Shown: in pieces, positions 36,165-44,436 of the stretch
How positions within the stretch are numbered: the first letter of the stretch is position 1
Layout of the letters: each line of letters begins with the position of its first letter
Assembly: GCA_017308235.1 (NCBI GenBank)
Contig: JAFKFL010000009.1
Coordinates: 310,001 to 374,000 of the forward strand
Reading direction: 5' to 3'
DNA: 64,000 bases
Source of the DNA: Alphaproteobacteria bacterium
Lineage (GTDB): Bacteria; Pseudomonadota; Alphaproteobacteria; Reyranellales; Reyranellaceae
Program-made: the position numbers and the translations under genes
The notes under the pieces: generated by a model
Told to the model about the DNA's origin: nothing
Databases searched by the model: none
The model's input: only the letters and a program-made list of their open reading frames with translations

Positions 36165-37007
36165 ATGGGAAAGTTCTCGCTTTTTGCACTGATTTTGTTT
36201 TCCCTGGGTGGCTGCTTTGCTTTCGGCTCTGACAACCCAACCGGAAGTGCGCCTTCTGGACCGTCCGGTCCCAATCTCACTGAGGCGATCAATGCTCTAA
36301 ACTTTATTCACGTTTTATCTGGGAGCGGCGCGCAACCCGGCAATATCGTTCGAGTTCAACCTGTAAGCTGGCGTCCAGGAGTGCCCGAGGTAGCCGCCAA
36401 CGTCTCGACCTATTCGGTTCAGACCGCTTTTCTATCCGAGACTTGCGATATTCCAGAGGGGACGTACCGCCCAGGCCAACTGACAAATGCGGGAACTCAA
36501 GAAGCAACGAATACGCTAGGCGGGAAGGCAGTAGTAGATGCTCGTCTCTACGACATCGTCAGTACGTCTCTCGGCACCGACTATGCCCGCGGTTCCAGTG
36601 CAAAACTCACCGATATTGCTGTTGAGGAATACAATCGTGAGTATTTGACAGCGGCGTCACTAAAAATCCGTCAGTCAAAGACTTGCCGCGATGCAATTGT
36701 GGGGGAACTGCTCGGCGCAGAGCCGATACGCGCAGTTTGCCTCACTCGTCGAGCACTTCGCGCGACGGTAGAATATACGATTGGAACGGCTTCAAACGTT
36801 TCTGCAGAGGTTGCGGCAAAGATCTCAGCGGATATCGCGGGCAAGCTTGGCGGCTCTGTTGATGCCGTACGCAAGAACGTGATTACCCGACCAAACTCAT
36901 ACATCGGAATTGAGGTTGTTGACCGTTGCGCAACCAAAGATTTTCCGAAGCGGATCGAAACAATTAACGAGCCTGATCCGATCGAGATGGTATCAACCGA
37001 ACGATAG
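36165..37007 (+). CDS. Putative lipoprotein of unknown function (island gene)
   Basis: 280 residues. The N-terminus MGKFSLFALILFSLGGC is a lipoprotein signal with lipobox LGGC (Cys17), followed by a Ser/Gly/Pro-rich linker. The rest is soluble and mixed alpha/beta, with cysteines in SETCDIP, SKTCRDA, RAVCLTRR and VDRCATKD that could form disulfides. I do not recognise a domain. GGGGG lies about ten bases before the ATG at 36165; a TTG at 36156 is too close to it. First gene after the left attachment repeat, with AT-rich codon use unlike neighbouring chromosomal genes. Confidence 0.75.
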   Translation: MGKFSLFALILFSLGGCFAFGSDNPTGSAPSGPSGPNLTEAINALNFIHVLSGSGAQPGNIVRVQPVSWRPGVPEVAANVSTYSVQTAFLSETCDIPEGTYRPGQLTNAGTQEATNTLGGKAVVDARLYDIVSTSLGTDYARGSSAKLTDIAVEEYNREYLTAASLKIRQSKTCRDAIVGELLGAEPIRAVCLTRRALRATVEYTIGTASNVSAEVAAKISADIAGKLGGSVDAVRKNVITRPNSYIGIEVVDRCATKDFPKRIETINEPDPIEMVSTER

Positions 37008-37092
37008 AGCAATGGTTTCGGACGATGGCTGCGCTTGCAGGAGCTGCTCGCAGCAAACAGCAGGCGAAATGAGCCAAACGTCAACTGCTCAG

Positions 37093-37932
37093 CTACTTAG
37101 GTCCTGTACATATAACAGCATCGATCGAATATCCGCACTTGTTGCCGCCGTAGCTATTAAGGCGTTGTACCTTGTAAGACGTGCATCGCGGCTTTGCCCA
37201 AGCACCGACGTCTCCATGGCAGTAGAGATACACATCGTGCGTCTGGCAGCGATTCTCATATTCGCCGCTACACACTTTGTACGTGACGGTCACCGGTTCT
37301 GGCTTCGCAGGTTCCGGGCTACAGCTTTGATAGCCTGATCGGGTTAGTTGTAGAGACGTTTCTCTGTCAGGATAGCCATCTGAATCGTCCTTTTCCCGGC
37401 GCAGTTTATAAACAATCTCGTCGAGAGATTTAATGTCACCTTTCATTCGCGCTACGGCGCAACCCGCCCAGAAGTCCGCCCGTTTTTCCTTATCAAGCTG
37501 ACTCTCGTTTTGGCGTTGGATGAAATCCCTGTTCAAAATGTGCGCTAGTTCGTGCCCGAATATCCAATATTTCTGCATTCGCTCCCGACCGGCCACTTCT
37601 CGAAACCAATCGGGATCATAAAGAATGTATTCTCCGGCTAATTTGTCGTCATTTTCTCCAGGCGCACAAACATTGCAAGGAACTGCCACGTAGGCCTCAG
37701 CCTTGCTGACTAGCTTGCATGGAATAATCACGATCGATCCAACCAAATTAAAGGACGCGGCAACCTGCCTGATCATACCTTCGGCGTCCGCAGCGGTTGG
37801 ATCTAAAGGTGCGTCCTTGGGCCTTCCATTAAAGAAGTCCGTAACGCAGGTAGCGTCAGAAGCCGCAGCTTGACTGGCGCTCAGACCGCAGCATACGGCG
37901 ACGAGCATGGCGATGACTCGCAGACGACACAT
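37093..37932 (-). CDS. Secreted putative zinc metallopeptidase (HExxH) (island gene)
   Basis: About 279 residues from the ATG at 37932, with a signal peptide (RVIAMLVAVCCGLSASQAAA). The metal site is HELAH at residues 127-131, with a downstream EKRADFWAGCAVARMKG (149-165) where E-x-x-A-D-x-x-A-G supplies the usual third ligand of M48/M78-like gluzincins. The C-terminal third is Cys-rich (CSGEYENRC, CHGDVGAW, CGYSIDAVIC) and may be a disulfide-bonded binding domain. Only gene on the minus strand in the island. The exact peptidase family is uncertain. Confidence 0.75.
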   Translation of the reverse strand: MCRLRVIAMLVAVCCGLSASQAAASDATCVTDFFNGRPKDAPLDPTAADAEGMIRQVAASFNLVGSIVIIPCKLVSKAEAYVAVPCNVCAPGENDDKLAGEYILYDPDWFREVAGRERMQKYWIFGHELAHILNRDFIQRQNESQLDKEKRADFWAGCAVARMKGDIKSLDEIVYKLRREKDDSDGYPDRETSLQLTRSGYQSCSPEPAKPEPVTVTYKVCSGEYENRCQTHDVYLYCHGDVGAWAKPRCTSYKVQRLNSYGGNKCGYSIDAVICTGPK

Positions 37933-37964
37933 GAGCCCTCCGAAAGAAGCATCGACGCCGCCCT

Positions 37965-38000
37965 TGCGCACAACTGTCGAGTGGCACTATATTGTGCGCA
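37965..38000. promoter_or_regulatory. Spaced inverted repeat between divergent island genes
   Basis: TGCGCACAA (37965-37973) and TTGTGCGCA (37992-38000) are exact inverted 9-mers, 18 bp apart. A plus-strand promoter-like pair overlaps them (TTGCGC at 37964, TATATT at 37988, spacing 18). It lies 33 bp upstream of the metallopeptidase start and 135 bp before the next plus gene, a typical place for an operator. Confidence 0.5.
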
Positions 38001-38134
38001 TGCAACCCGCAAAAAGCAAAGAAAAAACACATTGGCCCTGCGGTGGGATCTGCATAGAGCTAAATTCTTCCCTAGCAGGCCTGAGTTGGGTGGCCCGTTA
38101 TTGGACTAGGAGCTTCAGCTTTTAGGAGGGTGCC

Positions 38135-38734
38135 ATGATGCGCGCGCTCTTGGCTTTGATTGCTATGCTAGCGTGTGCGGGCGGCAACGCCGCCCTCGCG
38201 CAGGAAAAGACCCTTAGCCTTTCAGCAATGAAAGTCAGCTTGGTCGAACCCTCAATCTACAAGACCATATGGCAAGACGCTTTTGATAAGGAGCTTGCAC
38301 TCCGTAAGGAGTTGAGTGCCAAAACCAAACGACCGGTCATAGCGACAGTAAATGTGTTCCAAGCGATCTTCGAGGTGCCTGAAGGCCAAGTGATCGTCTC
38401 GTCGACCGGTACTCCTGAGGTAGGATGCCGAACGTATCAGTCCATCGGATTGAGCTCCAAATTGATAACGTGCCCGGTTCGGGTAGCTCTAGTGCGTAAC
38501 AAGGGACCAGCTGGAGCGGTTAACGAGCCGAAGGTTGTTTATTCGAAGCCCGATTATACCTTTGTCCTTAACCCGAATAGTCGAGGCGAGTTCGACAATG
38601 GTGGAGAGAAGGTGCGTACGCTTCTGACTCTTAACTCCACCACGAAGTCTCTGTTCACGCATTTGGACGATGAGACTGCGCCCAAGGGGATCGCTCCCTC
38701 AGCTAACGATTCTACAATTAAACTGAGCTACTAG
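38135..38734 (+). CDS. Secreted protein of unknown function (island gene)
   Basis: 199 residues with a signal peptide cleaved after GGNAALA (MMRALLALIAMLACAGGNAALA). The mature part has a helical start (IYKTIWQDAFDKELALRKEL) and then beta-rich sequence with two cysteines (EVGCRTYQ and LITCPVRVAL) that may pair. No family recognised. AGGAGG lies five bases before the first ATG. It ends 17 bp before the transglycosylase-like gene, so the two are probably one operon. Confidence 0.75.
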   Translation: MMRALLALIAMLACAGGNAALAQEKTLSLSAMKVSLVEPSIYKTIWQDAFDKELALRKELSAKTKRPVIATVNVFQAIFEVPEGQVIVSSTGTPEVGCRTYQSIGLSSKLITCPVRVALVRNKGPAGAVNEPKVVYSKPDYTFVLNPNSRGEFDNGGEKVRTLLTLNSTTKSLFTHLDDETAPKGIAPSANDSTIKLSY

Positions 38735-38751
38735 CGCCTGGGGGGACTTCA

Positions 38752-39402
38752 ATGCGATTCGGAATCTTGACGGTCATTGTTGCCTCTACGATCTCGATGC
38801 TCAGTTCTGGTGCGTTTGCGCAATGTCCCGGGAGGACGGCTACGCTCTCTGAGATAGCCTCTGCAGTAAAGGCGTCGACGAAAGCACCAGTAGATGTGAC
38901 TGCAAGATCGTGCATGTGGGCAGGTGCAGCGATAGCAGAATCCGGCGGAAATCTTTGCGCTTCCAACGGCTATAACTTCGGGGTCCTTCAACTAAGTGCG
39001 GAGAATGTAGGTCGGCTCGGACTAACGCCGGAAGAATACATGGACCTTTCTTTGCAAGATCAAATTGATAATTGGGCATTGGTGGGAGCAACGGACAATA
39101 ATGCCTCTCGCGGGTACAAGGCTATTGACGCGAAGATTTCTATGATTTTGCGTTTGGGCCATGTCATCGATGGTGTTTTGGCCGCTTGCTCTCAATTCGG
39201 AGAGACTATCTGTAACAACGACATCGAGAAGTTTATCGAAGCAGGCAAGCCGCTACCTGTTCCAAACAGTGCGGACGCGATACCGTGTAAAGAAAACACT
39301 TGCGGACATGGTACTGCAAATCAGGACGGAAATGGGCACACAATTGTTTCCTGGGGATTGGAAATTCAGAAAAAAATCCATATGTCCCGATGCCAAGACT
39401 AG
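38752..39402 (+). CDS. Secreted lytic-transglycosylase-like protein (island gene)
   Basis: 216 residues: signal peptide ending SSGAFA, then a lysozyme-like fold segment with catalytic Glu63 in AAIAESGGNLC and the NFGVLQLSAENV motif (residues 75-86; G-x-x-Q) typical of SLT/VirB1-type muramidases. Cys at 25, 54 and 69 and in the C-terminal part (IPCKENTCGHG, RCQD) suggest disulfides. GGGGA precedes the ATG. It probably cleaves peptidoglycan or a related glycan in the periplasm or outside the cell. Last gene before the tRNA end of the island. Confidence 0.72.
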   Translation: MRFGILTVIVASTISMLSSGAFAQCPGRTATLSEIASAVKASTKAPVDVTARSCMWAGAAIAESGGNLCASNGYNFGVLQLSAENVGRLGLTPEEYMDLSLQDQIDNWALVGATDNNASRGYKAIDAKISMILRLGHVIDGVLAACSQFGETICNNDIEKFIEAGKPLPVPNSADAIPCKENTCGHGTANQDGNGHTIVSWGLEIQKKIHMSRCQD

Positions 39403-39569
39403 GCGATCCTCCGTCACTGAAATGCGCCTAGCGCCCGAAAAGCTCTCAACGTCCCGCCTAACGATGTGAAAGTGAGGCTGCGAGTGCCGTCGGACTTTGG
39501 AACACAATTTCGAATTGCCTAATGTCCTCGGCGCAAAGGTTTACCCGAACACAATCAGTTGCTCAAGAA

Positions 39570-39646
39570 TGGCGTCCCCGAGAGGATTCGAACCTCCGAC
39601 CTCCGGTTTAGGAAACCGCTGCTCTATCCGGCTGAGCTACGGGGAC
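39570..39646 (-). tRNA. tRNA-Arg (anticodon CCT), island integration site
   Basis: 77-nt cloverleaf on the minus strand: acceptor GTCCCCG/CGGGGAC, D arm GCTCAGCCGGATAGAGC, anticodon stem GGTTT/AAACC with loop containing CCT, T arm GGTTCGAATCC, and encoded CCA. Its last 48 nt (39570-39617) are repeated exactly at 35838-35885, with the copy starting precisely at the CCA end. The intact gene keeps decoding AGG. Confidence 0.97.
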
Positions 39647-39763
39647 GTGCCCGGCGATATAGCATCCGATGCCTATGGCGTCAGCACGCTTTCGATCGGC
39701 ATCCGGCGAGCAACGACCATTGCCGGTAGCGTCGGCTTTTCAATAGGAACGTCCGCGGACAAG

Positions 39764-40654
39764 CTAGGGCTTGTAGTGCTCGTGCCACCAGCGCGCGATG
39801 TCGACACGGCGCATGAAACTCACTCCAGGGGTCTTGCGGCAATAGTCCAGGAAGCGAGCCAATGCGGTGCTGCGCCCCGGCCGCCCGATGATGCGGCCAT
39901 GCAGGCCGACACTCATCATCTTCGGCGCGGTGCGGCCTTCCTTCAGCAGGCAATCCACGCTGTCGCGCAGATATTCCCAGAACTCGCCGGCCCCCGACCA
40001 GCCCGGCCCCCGGAAGAACTTCGCGTCGTTGGCATCGAACTGATAGGGCACGATGAGCTGGTGCCGATCGCCGACCTCGACCCAATAAGGAATCTCGTCG
40101 GCATAAGAATCGCAATCGTACAGGAAACCGCCTTCTTCCATCAGCAGGCGCCGCGTGTTGATGCTGGGGGCGTAGCGGCAATACCAGCCCACCGGCCGCT
40201 GGCCGGAAGATGCCGTGATGGAGGCGACGGCGAGTCGGATCTGCTCGCGCTCGTGATCCTCCTCCATGCGGAAATGATCGACCCAGCGGTAGCCATGCCC
40301 CGCCACCTCGTGTCCGCGCTCGGTGAAGGTGCGCGCCACGAGCGTGTTGCGTTCGAGCGCCCGACCACAGGCGAAGATCGTCGACTTGACGCCGTACTCG
40401 TCGAACAGGTCGAGCACGCGCCACGTCCCGACGCGCGAGCCGTATTCGAAGGTCGATTCGATTCCGAGATCGCGTGTCTTCGAGTCCATCGTCGGATAGA
40501 CGAACTCTCCGACCCGCTCGCCCTCTGCGTCACCGTCGCCGATGCAGAGTTCCGAGCCCTCCTCGTAGTTCAGGACCAGGGAAACCACGACGCGCGCATC
40601 GTCCGGCCAGCGAACCTTGGGATACTTCCAGCCATAGCCAACGAGATCGCGCAT
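39764..40654 (-). CDS. Polysaccharide-deacetylase-family protein, PuuE (allantoinase)-like
   Basis: 296 residues, NodB-fold hydrolase. MRDLVGYGWKYPKVRWPDDARVVVSLVLNYEEGSE is the PuuE-like opening. The metal region (STIFACGRALERN, HEVAGHGYRWVDHF, GWYCRYAPSINTRRLL, and DCDSYADEIPYW) follows. PuuE members act on allantoin or related cyclic ureides rather than polysaccharide. AGGAGG lies four bases before the ATG. It lies next to the right end of the island but in chromosomal composition. The substrate is an inference. Confidence 0.88.
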   Translation of the reverse strand: MRDLVGYGWKYPKVRWPDDARVVVSLVLNYEEGSELCIGDGDAEGERVGEFVYPTMDSKTRDLGIESTFEYGSRVGTWRVLDLFDEYGVKSTIFACGRALERNTLVARTFTERGHEVAGHGYRWVDHFRMEEDHEREQIRLAVASITASSGQRPVGWYCRYAPSINTRRLLMEEGGFLYDCDSYADEIPYWVEVGDRHQLIVPYQFDANDAKFFRGPGWSGAGEFWEYLRDSVDCLLKEGRTAPKMMSVGLHGRIIGRPGRSTALARFLDYCRKTPGVSFMRRVDIARWWHEHYKP

Positions 40655-40774
40655 GCTGCCTCCTCTTCATAGATCGTCGAACATCAAATCGTGAGCGCCC
40701 GGCAACGTAGGCCGATTCGACCAACGCAAAGGCATTACGCCTTTGAGCGCTGCGCGGACCTCCAGGTGGCGCTG

Positions 40775-41296
40775 TCAGTCCTCCGGATAGCGCCAGGGCT
40801 TGTCAGGCTGGGAAGCGCCTTCATCGATGGTCCAATGAGGCAGCGCCAAACCGGGCGTCACATCGGCAAAGACCATGCGAACGCGAGTCCCGATGCCGAC
40901 GCGGCGCACCATTTCCGGCGGCGCCAACCGGCCTTCGGGCGTGACGAGATTGCCGACCACGCGCAAGGACTCATGCTCGCTGGGCTTTCCTTTCTGGGTG
41001 TCGAGGTCGACCAGGAGGATCAGGTAAGGCGTGTGGTTCTTGAAGGCCGGCTGAATCGCGTGATGAACCTCGGTGTAGGAATGGACGGCGCCGCGGCCTT
41101 CGACCGGCACCCATTCGGATTTGGGGCTGGCGCACCATGGACAGGCCGTGGTCGGCGGATAACGCACCAAACCGCAGGCGGCGCATCGCTGCAGATGAAA
41201 GTCGTGCGCGGCGCAATGCTTGAAATACGCCAGGTTCTCGACGTCGAGGTCGTTGATGTCGAGTGGCATGCCGAGATAGTTGGCCTGGATTCCCAT
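40775..41296 (-). CDS. Zn-ribbon/OB-fold (DUF35) acyl-CoA-associated protein
   Basis: 173 residues: rubredoxin-like zinc ribbon with two Cys pairs (LQRCAACGLVRYPP and ACPWCASPKSEWVPV), then an OB-fold domain (GAVHSYTEVHHAIQP, LILLVDLDT, IGTRVRMVFADV). DUF35 proteins partner thiolase-like subunits and help acyl-CoA channelling. It follows the thiolase-like gene with a 17-bp gap. Start 41296 has GGGGGA upstream; the longer frame to 41725 is a shadow of the thiolase. Confidence 0.92.
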   Translation of the reverse strand: MGIQANYLGMPLDINDLDVENLAYFKHCAAHDFHLQRCAACGLVRYPPTTACPWCASPKSEWVPVEGRGAVHSYTEVHHAIQPAFKNHTPYLILLVDLDTQKGKPSEHESLRVVGNLVTPEGRLAPPEMVRRVGIGTRVRMVFADVTPGLALPHWTIDEGASQPDKPWRYPED

Positions 41297-41313
41297 CGTG
41301 CGATTCCCCCGTC

Positions 41314-42570
41314 TCAGTCGCGCCGCATGACCATAGCCGAGCCGGTGCCGGGATTCGCCCAGCCAAGATTGGCGCTCAGCTCGCAGTTCTTGACCTGACG
41401 GCAACCGCCCTCGCGATAGTCGTAGGTATGCTGGCGTCGGCCGTCGGGTCCGACGGGACAGGAATCGTCGGCGTCGTGGCGCAGCTGGCGCACGTTCTCG
41501 ATCACCATGTTCAGCCCATGCGTATAGCCTTCGCACAGATGGCCGCCGCTGGTGTTGTTCGGCCGCCGCCCGCCCAGACGGATCGTGCCGTCGCTGACGT
41601 AATGACCGCCCTCGCCTTTCTTGCAGAAGCCATAGTCCTCGAGCTGCAGCATGGTGGTGAAGGTGAAGGCGTCGTACGAGCCCGTGACGTCGATGTCGTC
41701 CGGTCCCACACCTGCGTTGGGCCACAGGATCTCCCGCGCATAATGGCCCGCGACGGTCGAGATCGGTCCGTACTGGTAGTGCATGTCCATGCGCGGCTTG
41801 CTGCAGCGACCGACGACGCCACGGATCAGAACCCGCGGGTGACGACAGTCGCGCGCCCGCTCCGCCGATGTCACGACGATCGCCGTGCCATTGTCGGTCT
41901 CGACGCAGCAGTCCAGCAAATGCAGCGGCTTGCAGATGAAGCGGCTTGCGAGCACGTCCGCCACCGAAACACGTTTCTGGTAGAAGGCCTTGGGATTGTT
42001 CGAGGCATGCTCGCTATGGATCGCCTTGACGGCGGCCACCTGCTCAGGCCGCGTCCCGTAGTCGTGCATGTGGCGCAGGAAGGTCGGGCTGAACATCTGG
42101 CCCGCGCTCTGCCAGCCATAGGCGCGGCTGTGCAGCATGTCGCCCGACACCGGTGCCACCGCGCGCGCGCCCGTGCCGCCGATGCGGACCTGGGAAAAGC
42201 CGTTCATCGCCCGGAAGATCACCACGGCCTTGCACATGCCGGCCTCGATCAGGCCGATCGCGAGGCCGACCAGCGCCTCCGTCGACGAGCCGCCGCCGAA
42301 CACGTCCATGTAGAAGTTGAGCCGGATGCCGAGATCGCCCGCGATAAACGTTGCGAAGGTCGAATCGCCCGATTGATAGGACAGCATGCCGTCGACATCG
42401 GAGGGTTTTAGGCCAGCATCCTCGATCGCGTTGCGCACCGCCCATGTTCCCAGAGCGCGAGTCGTCATCCCGGAGCCGCGCATGTACGTCGTCTCGCCGA
42501 CGCCAACGATGGCGTACTTGTCGCGCAGATATTTGGGGCTGGTCGTATCGGTCTCGTTCGGCATCGGCAT
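41314..42570 (-). CDS. Thiolase-like protein (SCP2/lipid-transfer type)
   Basis: 418 residues with the thiolase fold opening YAIVGVGETTYMRGSGMTTRALG. At the position of the acylated Cys in true thiolases the sequence is FGGGSSTEALVGLA, and the C-terminal active-site region is NTSGGHLCEGYTHGLNMV, so it belongs to the non-canonical group paired with DUF35 proteins. Members act as aldolases/retro-aldolases or carriers in side-chain degradation of steroids and other acyl-CoAs. The DUF35 gene follows immediately. Confidence 0.9.
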   Translation of the reverse strand: MPMPNETDTTSPKYLRDKYAIVGVGETTYMRGSGMTTRALGTWAVRNAIEDAGLKPSDVDGMLSYQSGDSTFATFIAGDLGIRLNFYMDVFGGGSSTEALVGLAIGLIEAGMCKAVVIFRAMNGFSQVRIGGTGARAVAPVSGDMLHSRAYGWQSAGQMFSPTFLRHMHDYGTRPEQVAAVKAIHSEHASNNPKAFYQKRVSVADVLASRFICKPLHLLDCCVETDNGTAIVVTSAERARDCRHPRVLIRGVVGRCSKPRMDMHYQYGPISTVAGHYAREILWPNAGVGPDDIDVTGSYDAFTFTTMLQLEDYGFCKKGEGGHYVSDGTIRLGGRRPNNTSGGHLCEGYTHGLNMVIENVRQLRHDADDSCPVGPDGRRQHTYDYREGGCRQVKNCELSANLGWANPGTGSAMVMRRD

Positions 42571-42585
42571 GGCGTCCCCCTCCCC

Positions 42586-44301
42586 TCAATGCTGCCTGGT
42601 CTCGAACTCGTGAAACTCGCTCATGAAGGGCGCCGCCACGGCGGCGTTCAGCTTGCAGTCGAGGAACACCGGCCCGTCCGGCTTGGCGAGCATCGCCGCC
42701 GCCTTTTGCAGATCGTCGAGCGTGCGGATGGTTGCCGCCTGGAAGCCGAAAGCCTCGGCGATCGGCGCGTAATCGACGTCCGGGAACACGGACTTTGCGA
42801 CCGGCAGATCGCGCATCTTGAGGAAATGCAGCTCCGCGCCATAGGCGCAGTCATTCATCAGCACGATCACGAGCGGCAGATCCTCGCGGACCACCGTCTC
42901 GAGCTCTCCCATGGTCATCAGGAAGCCGCCATCGCCAATGACGAGGATAGTGGTCTCGTTCGGCCGCGCCTTGGCCACGCCCAGAGCGGTGCCGAAGCCA
43001 AGGCCAATCGAGGCGAAGTCGCTGGTCAGCTTGAAGCGGTCCGGGCCTGGCACAGAGAGATAGGGCACGATGCCGAGGAAGTTTCCGGCGTCGTAAACCA
43101 GGTTGCGATTGGTGGGCAGGAGCTTGTCGAGCGCCACGCCGAGGGCGCGCGGATCGACCGTTCGCAACGTGTTGGCCGGTTGAAAGTCATGGGCAATATC
43201 GAATTCGCCCAGGAACCGAAGCGTCTCCTCGGAACGAAACGGTCGCTCCGCATTGGAACCTTCGGGCAGCGCCGCCAGAAGCGCCTCGGCCGCGAGCCGC
43301 GCATCGCCCACCACCGCCACATCAGCCGGATACCAGCGGCCGATGTTGCCGCGATTTGCGTCGATCTGGATGAGCGGCACCTTGGGCAGCGAATGGCCGA
43401 AGCTCATGGTGAGAAGGTTGAGGCTCGCGCCGAAGACCAGAATGCAATCGGCCTCGGCAGCCATCCGTCGTGCGGCGGAGTGCGAAAACGAACCGATGAT
43501 CCCGAGATTGCAGGGATGCCCGCGAAACAGATCCTTGCCGCGGGCTGTCGTCGCCAGCAAGGCGCCGGTCCGGTCGGCCAGCTGCTCCAGAGCCGCCTTG
43601 CCGCCGGCACGAGACGCGCCCTGCCCCGCCAGGATCAGCGGCTTGCGGCTCTGGCGCAGCAAGGCCACTGCCGCGTCTATGGCTTCCGGCCGCGGTGCTG
43701 CAGGCGTGGTTTGGGGCCGCTGCCGCGGCGCCGCTGCGCCGTTCTCAAGATCCATGTCGGCGAGCTGGACGTTGACCGGCAGCAACAACGCCACTGCCCC
43801 GCCGAGTTGAGTCGCGGCAACTGCGTCTGCGAGAGCGCCACGGGCCGTCGCCGGGCTCGTCGCGACAAACGTCCGGATGCCGGCAGCGCCCAGCACGCCG
43901 GTGGCGTTGAAACCCTTGTAGTCGGGACCGATCGAGTTGCCGCCGCCAGACGGCACTGCCGCGTCACCGGAAATGATCAGCACGCGAGAGCCGGTGCGGC
44001 TTGCATAGGTGGCGGCGTGCAGCCCGTTCGCAGTCGCCGGCCCTCTTCCGATCACTGCCACGCCAAGACCGGCCGTCGCATAGGCAAAGCCTTCGGCCAT
44101 GGCGATGGCGTTGTTCTCGTGTCGCGCGCCGTAGAAGCGGATGCCGGCACTGTCGAGCGCCGTCGCGAAGACGGCGGTATCGTCGCTCATCAGGCCAAAC
44201 ACCTGCTCGACGCCAAGCGCCTTGATGTCTTCGACAAGGACCTCGTAGGTCGGCGTCTGGCGCCGCGTGCCAGTGATCTCGTCGCGCTTGAGACTGGTCA
44301 T
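42586..44301 (-). CDS. Thiamine-diphosphate-dependent enzyme (acetolactate-synthase-like large subunit)
   Basis: 571 residues with three TPP-enzyme domains. The N-terminal Glu that activates ThDP lies in GARHENNAIAMAEGFAYA, the middle domain has RKPLILAGQGASRAGG, and the C-terminal ThDP-Mg motif is VIGDGGFLMTMGELETVV-x-NDCAYG. It decarboxylates or ligates a 2-oxoacid; substrate unknown, and no small regulatory subunit is adjacent. AGGAG lies five bases before the ATG at 44301. It is upstream of the thiolase/OB-fold pair (15-bp gap), so it probably belongs to the same pathway. Confidence 0.9.
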   Translation of the reverse strand: MTSLKRDEITGTRRQTPTYEVLVEDIKALGVEQVFGLMSDDTAVFATALDSAGIRFYGARHENNAIAMAEGFAYATAGLGVAVIGRGPATANGLHAATYASRTGSRVLIISGDAAVPSGGGNSIGPDYKGFNATGVLGAAGIRTFVATSPATARGALADAVAATQLGGAVALLLPVNVQLADMDLENGAAAPRQRPQTTPAAPRPEAIDAAVALLRQSRKPLILAGQGASRAGGKAALEQLADRTGALLATTARGKDLFRGHPCNLGIIGSFSHSAARRMAAEADCILVFGASLNLLTMSFGHSLPKVPLIQIDANRGNIGRWYPADVAVVGDARLAAEALLAALPEGSNAERPFRSEETLRFLGEFDIAHDFQPANTLRTVDPRALGVALDKLLPTNRNLVYDAGNFLGIVPYLSVPGPDRFKLTSDFASIGLGFGTALGVAKARPNETTILVIGDGGFLMTMGELETVVREDLPLVIVLMNDCAYGAELHFLKMRDLPVAKSVFPDVDYAPIAEAFGFQAATIRTLDDLQKAAAMLAKPDGPVFLDCKLNAAVAAPFMSEFHEFETRQH

Positions 44302-44436
44302 GGCCGCTCCTTCGAATTGTCGGAGAAGGGTAGTGCTGAAAGGGGATGCCGCATAGGTGCCGAGAGGCACCAGCCCGCGATGCGATACGCCGAGAGCGCT
44401 CGCGCCGAAGGCATCAGGAAAGATCGGGCGGGCCGA

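Larger units (their letters stand above)
35838..39617. mobile_element. Small tRNA-Arg(CCT)-bounded genomic island, no integrase
   Basis: About 3.7 kb between two 48-bp direct repeats in the same orientation. The right repeat is the 3' end of the intact tRNA-Arg gene; the left repeat is a truncated copy, the usual geometry for tyrosine-integrase insertion. Interior base composition is visibly more AT-rich than the flanks and codon use follows it. Cargo: four genes for exported proteins. No integrase, excisionase, relaxase or transposase frame is present, so it is either a deletion remnant or an element moved by an integrase in trans. Confidence 0.85.

Noticed and set aside
35838..39646. Prophage or integrative conjugative element
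   Set aside because: No capsid, portal, terminase, integrase, relaxase or type IV secretion genes. The SLT-like protein alone resembles VirB1 but is not accompanied by other VirB genes.
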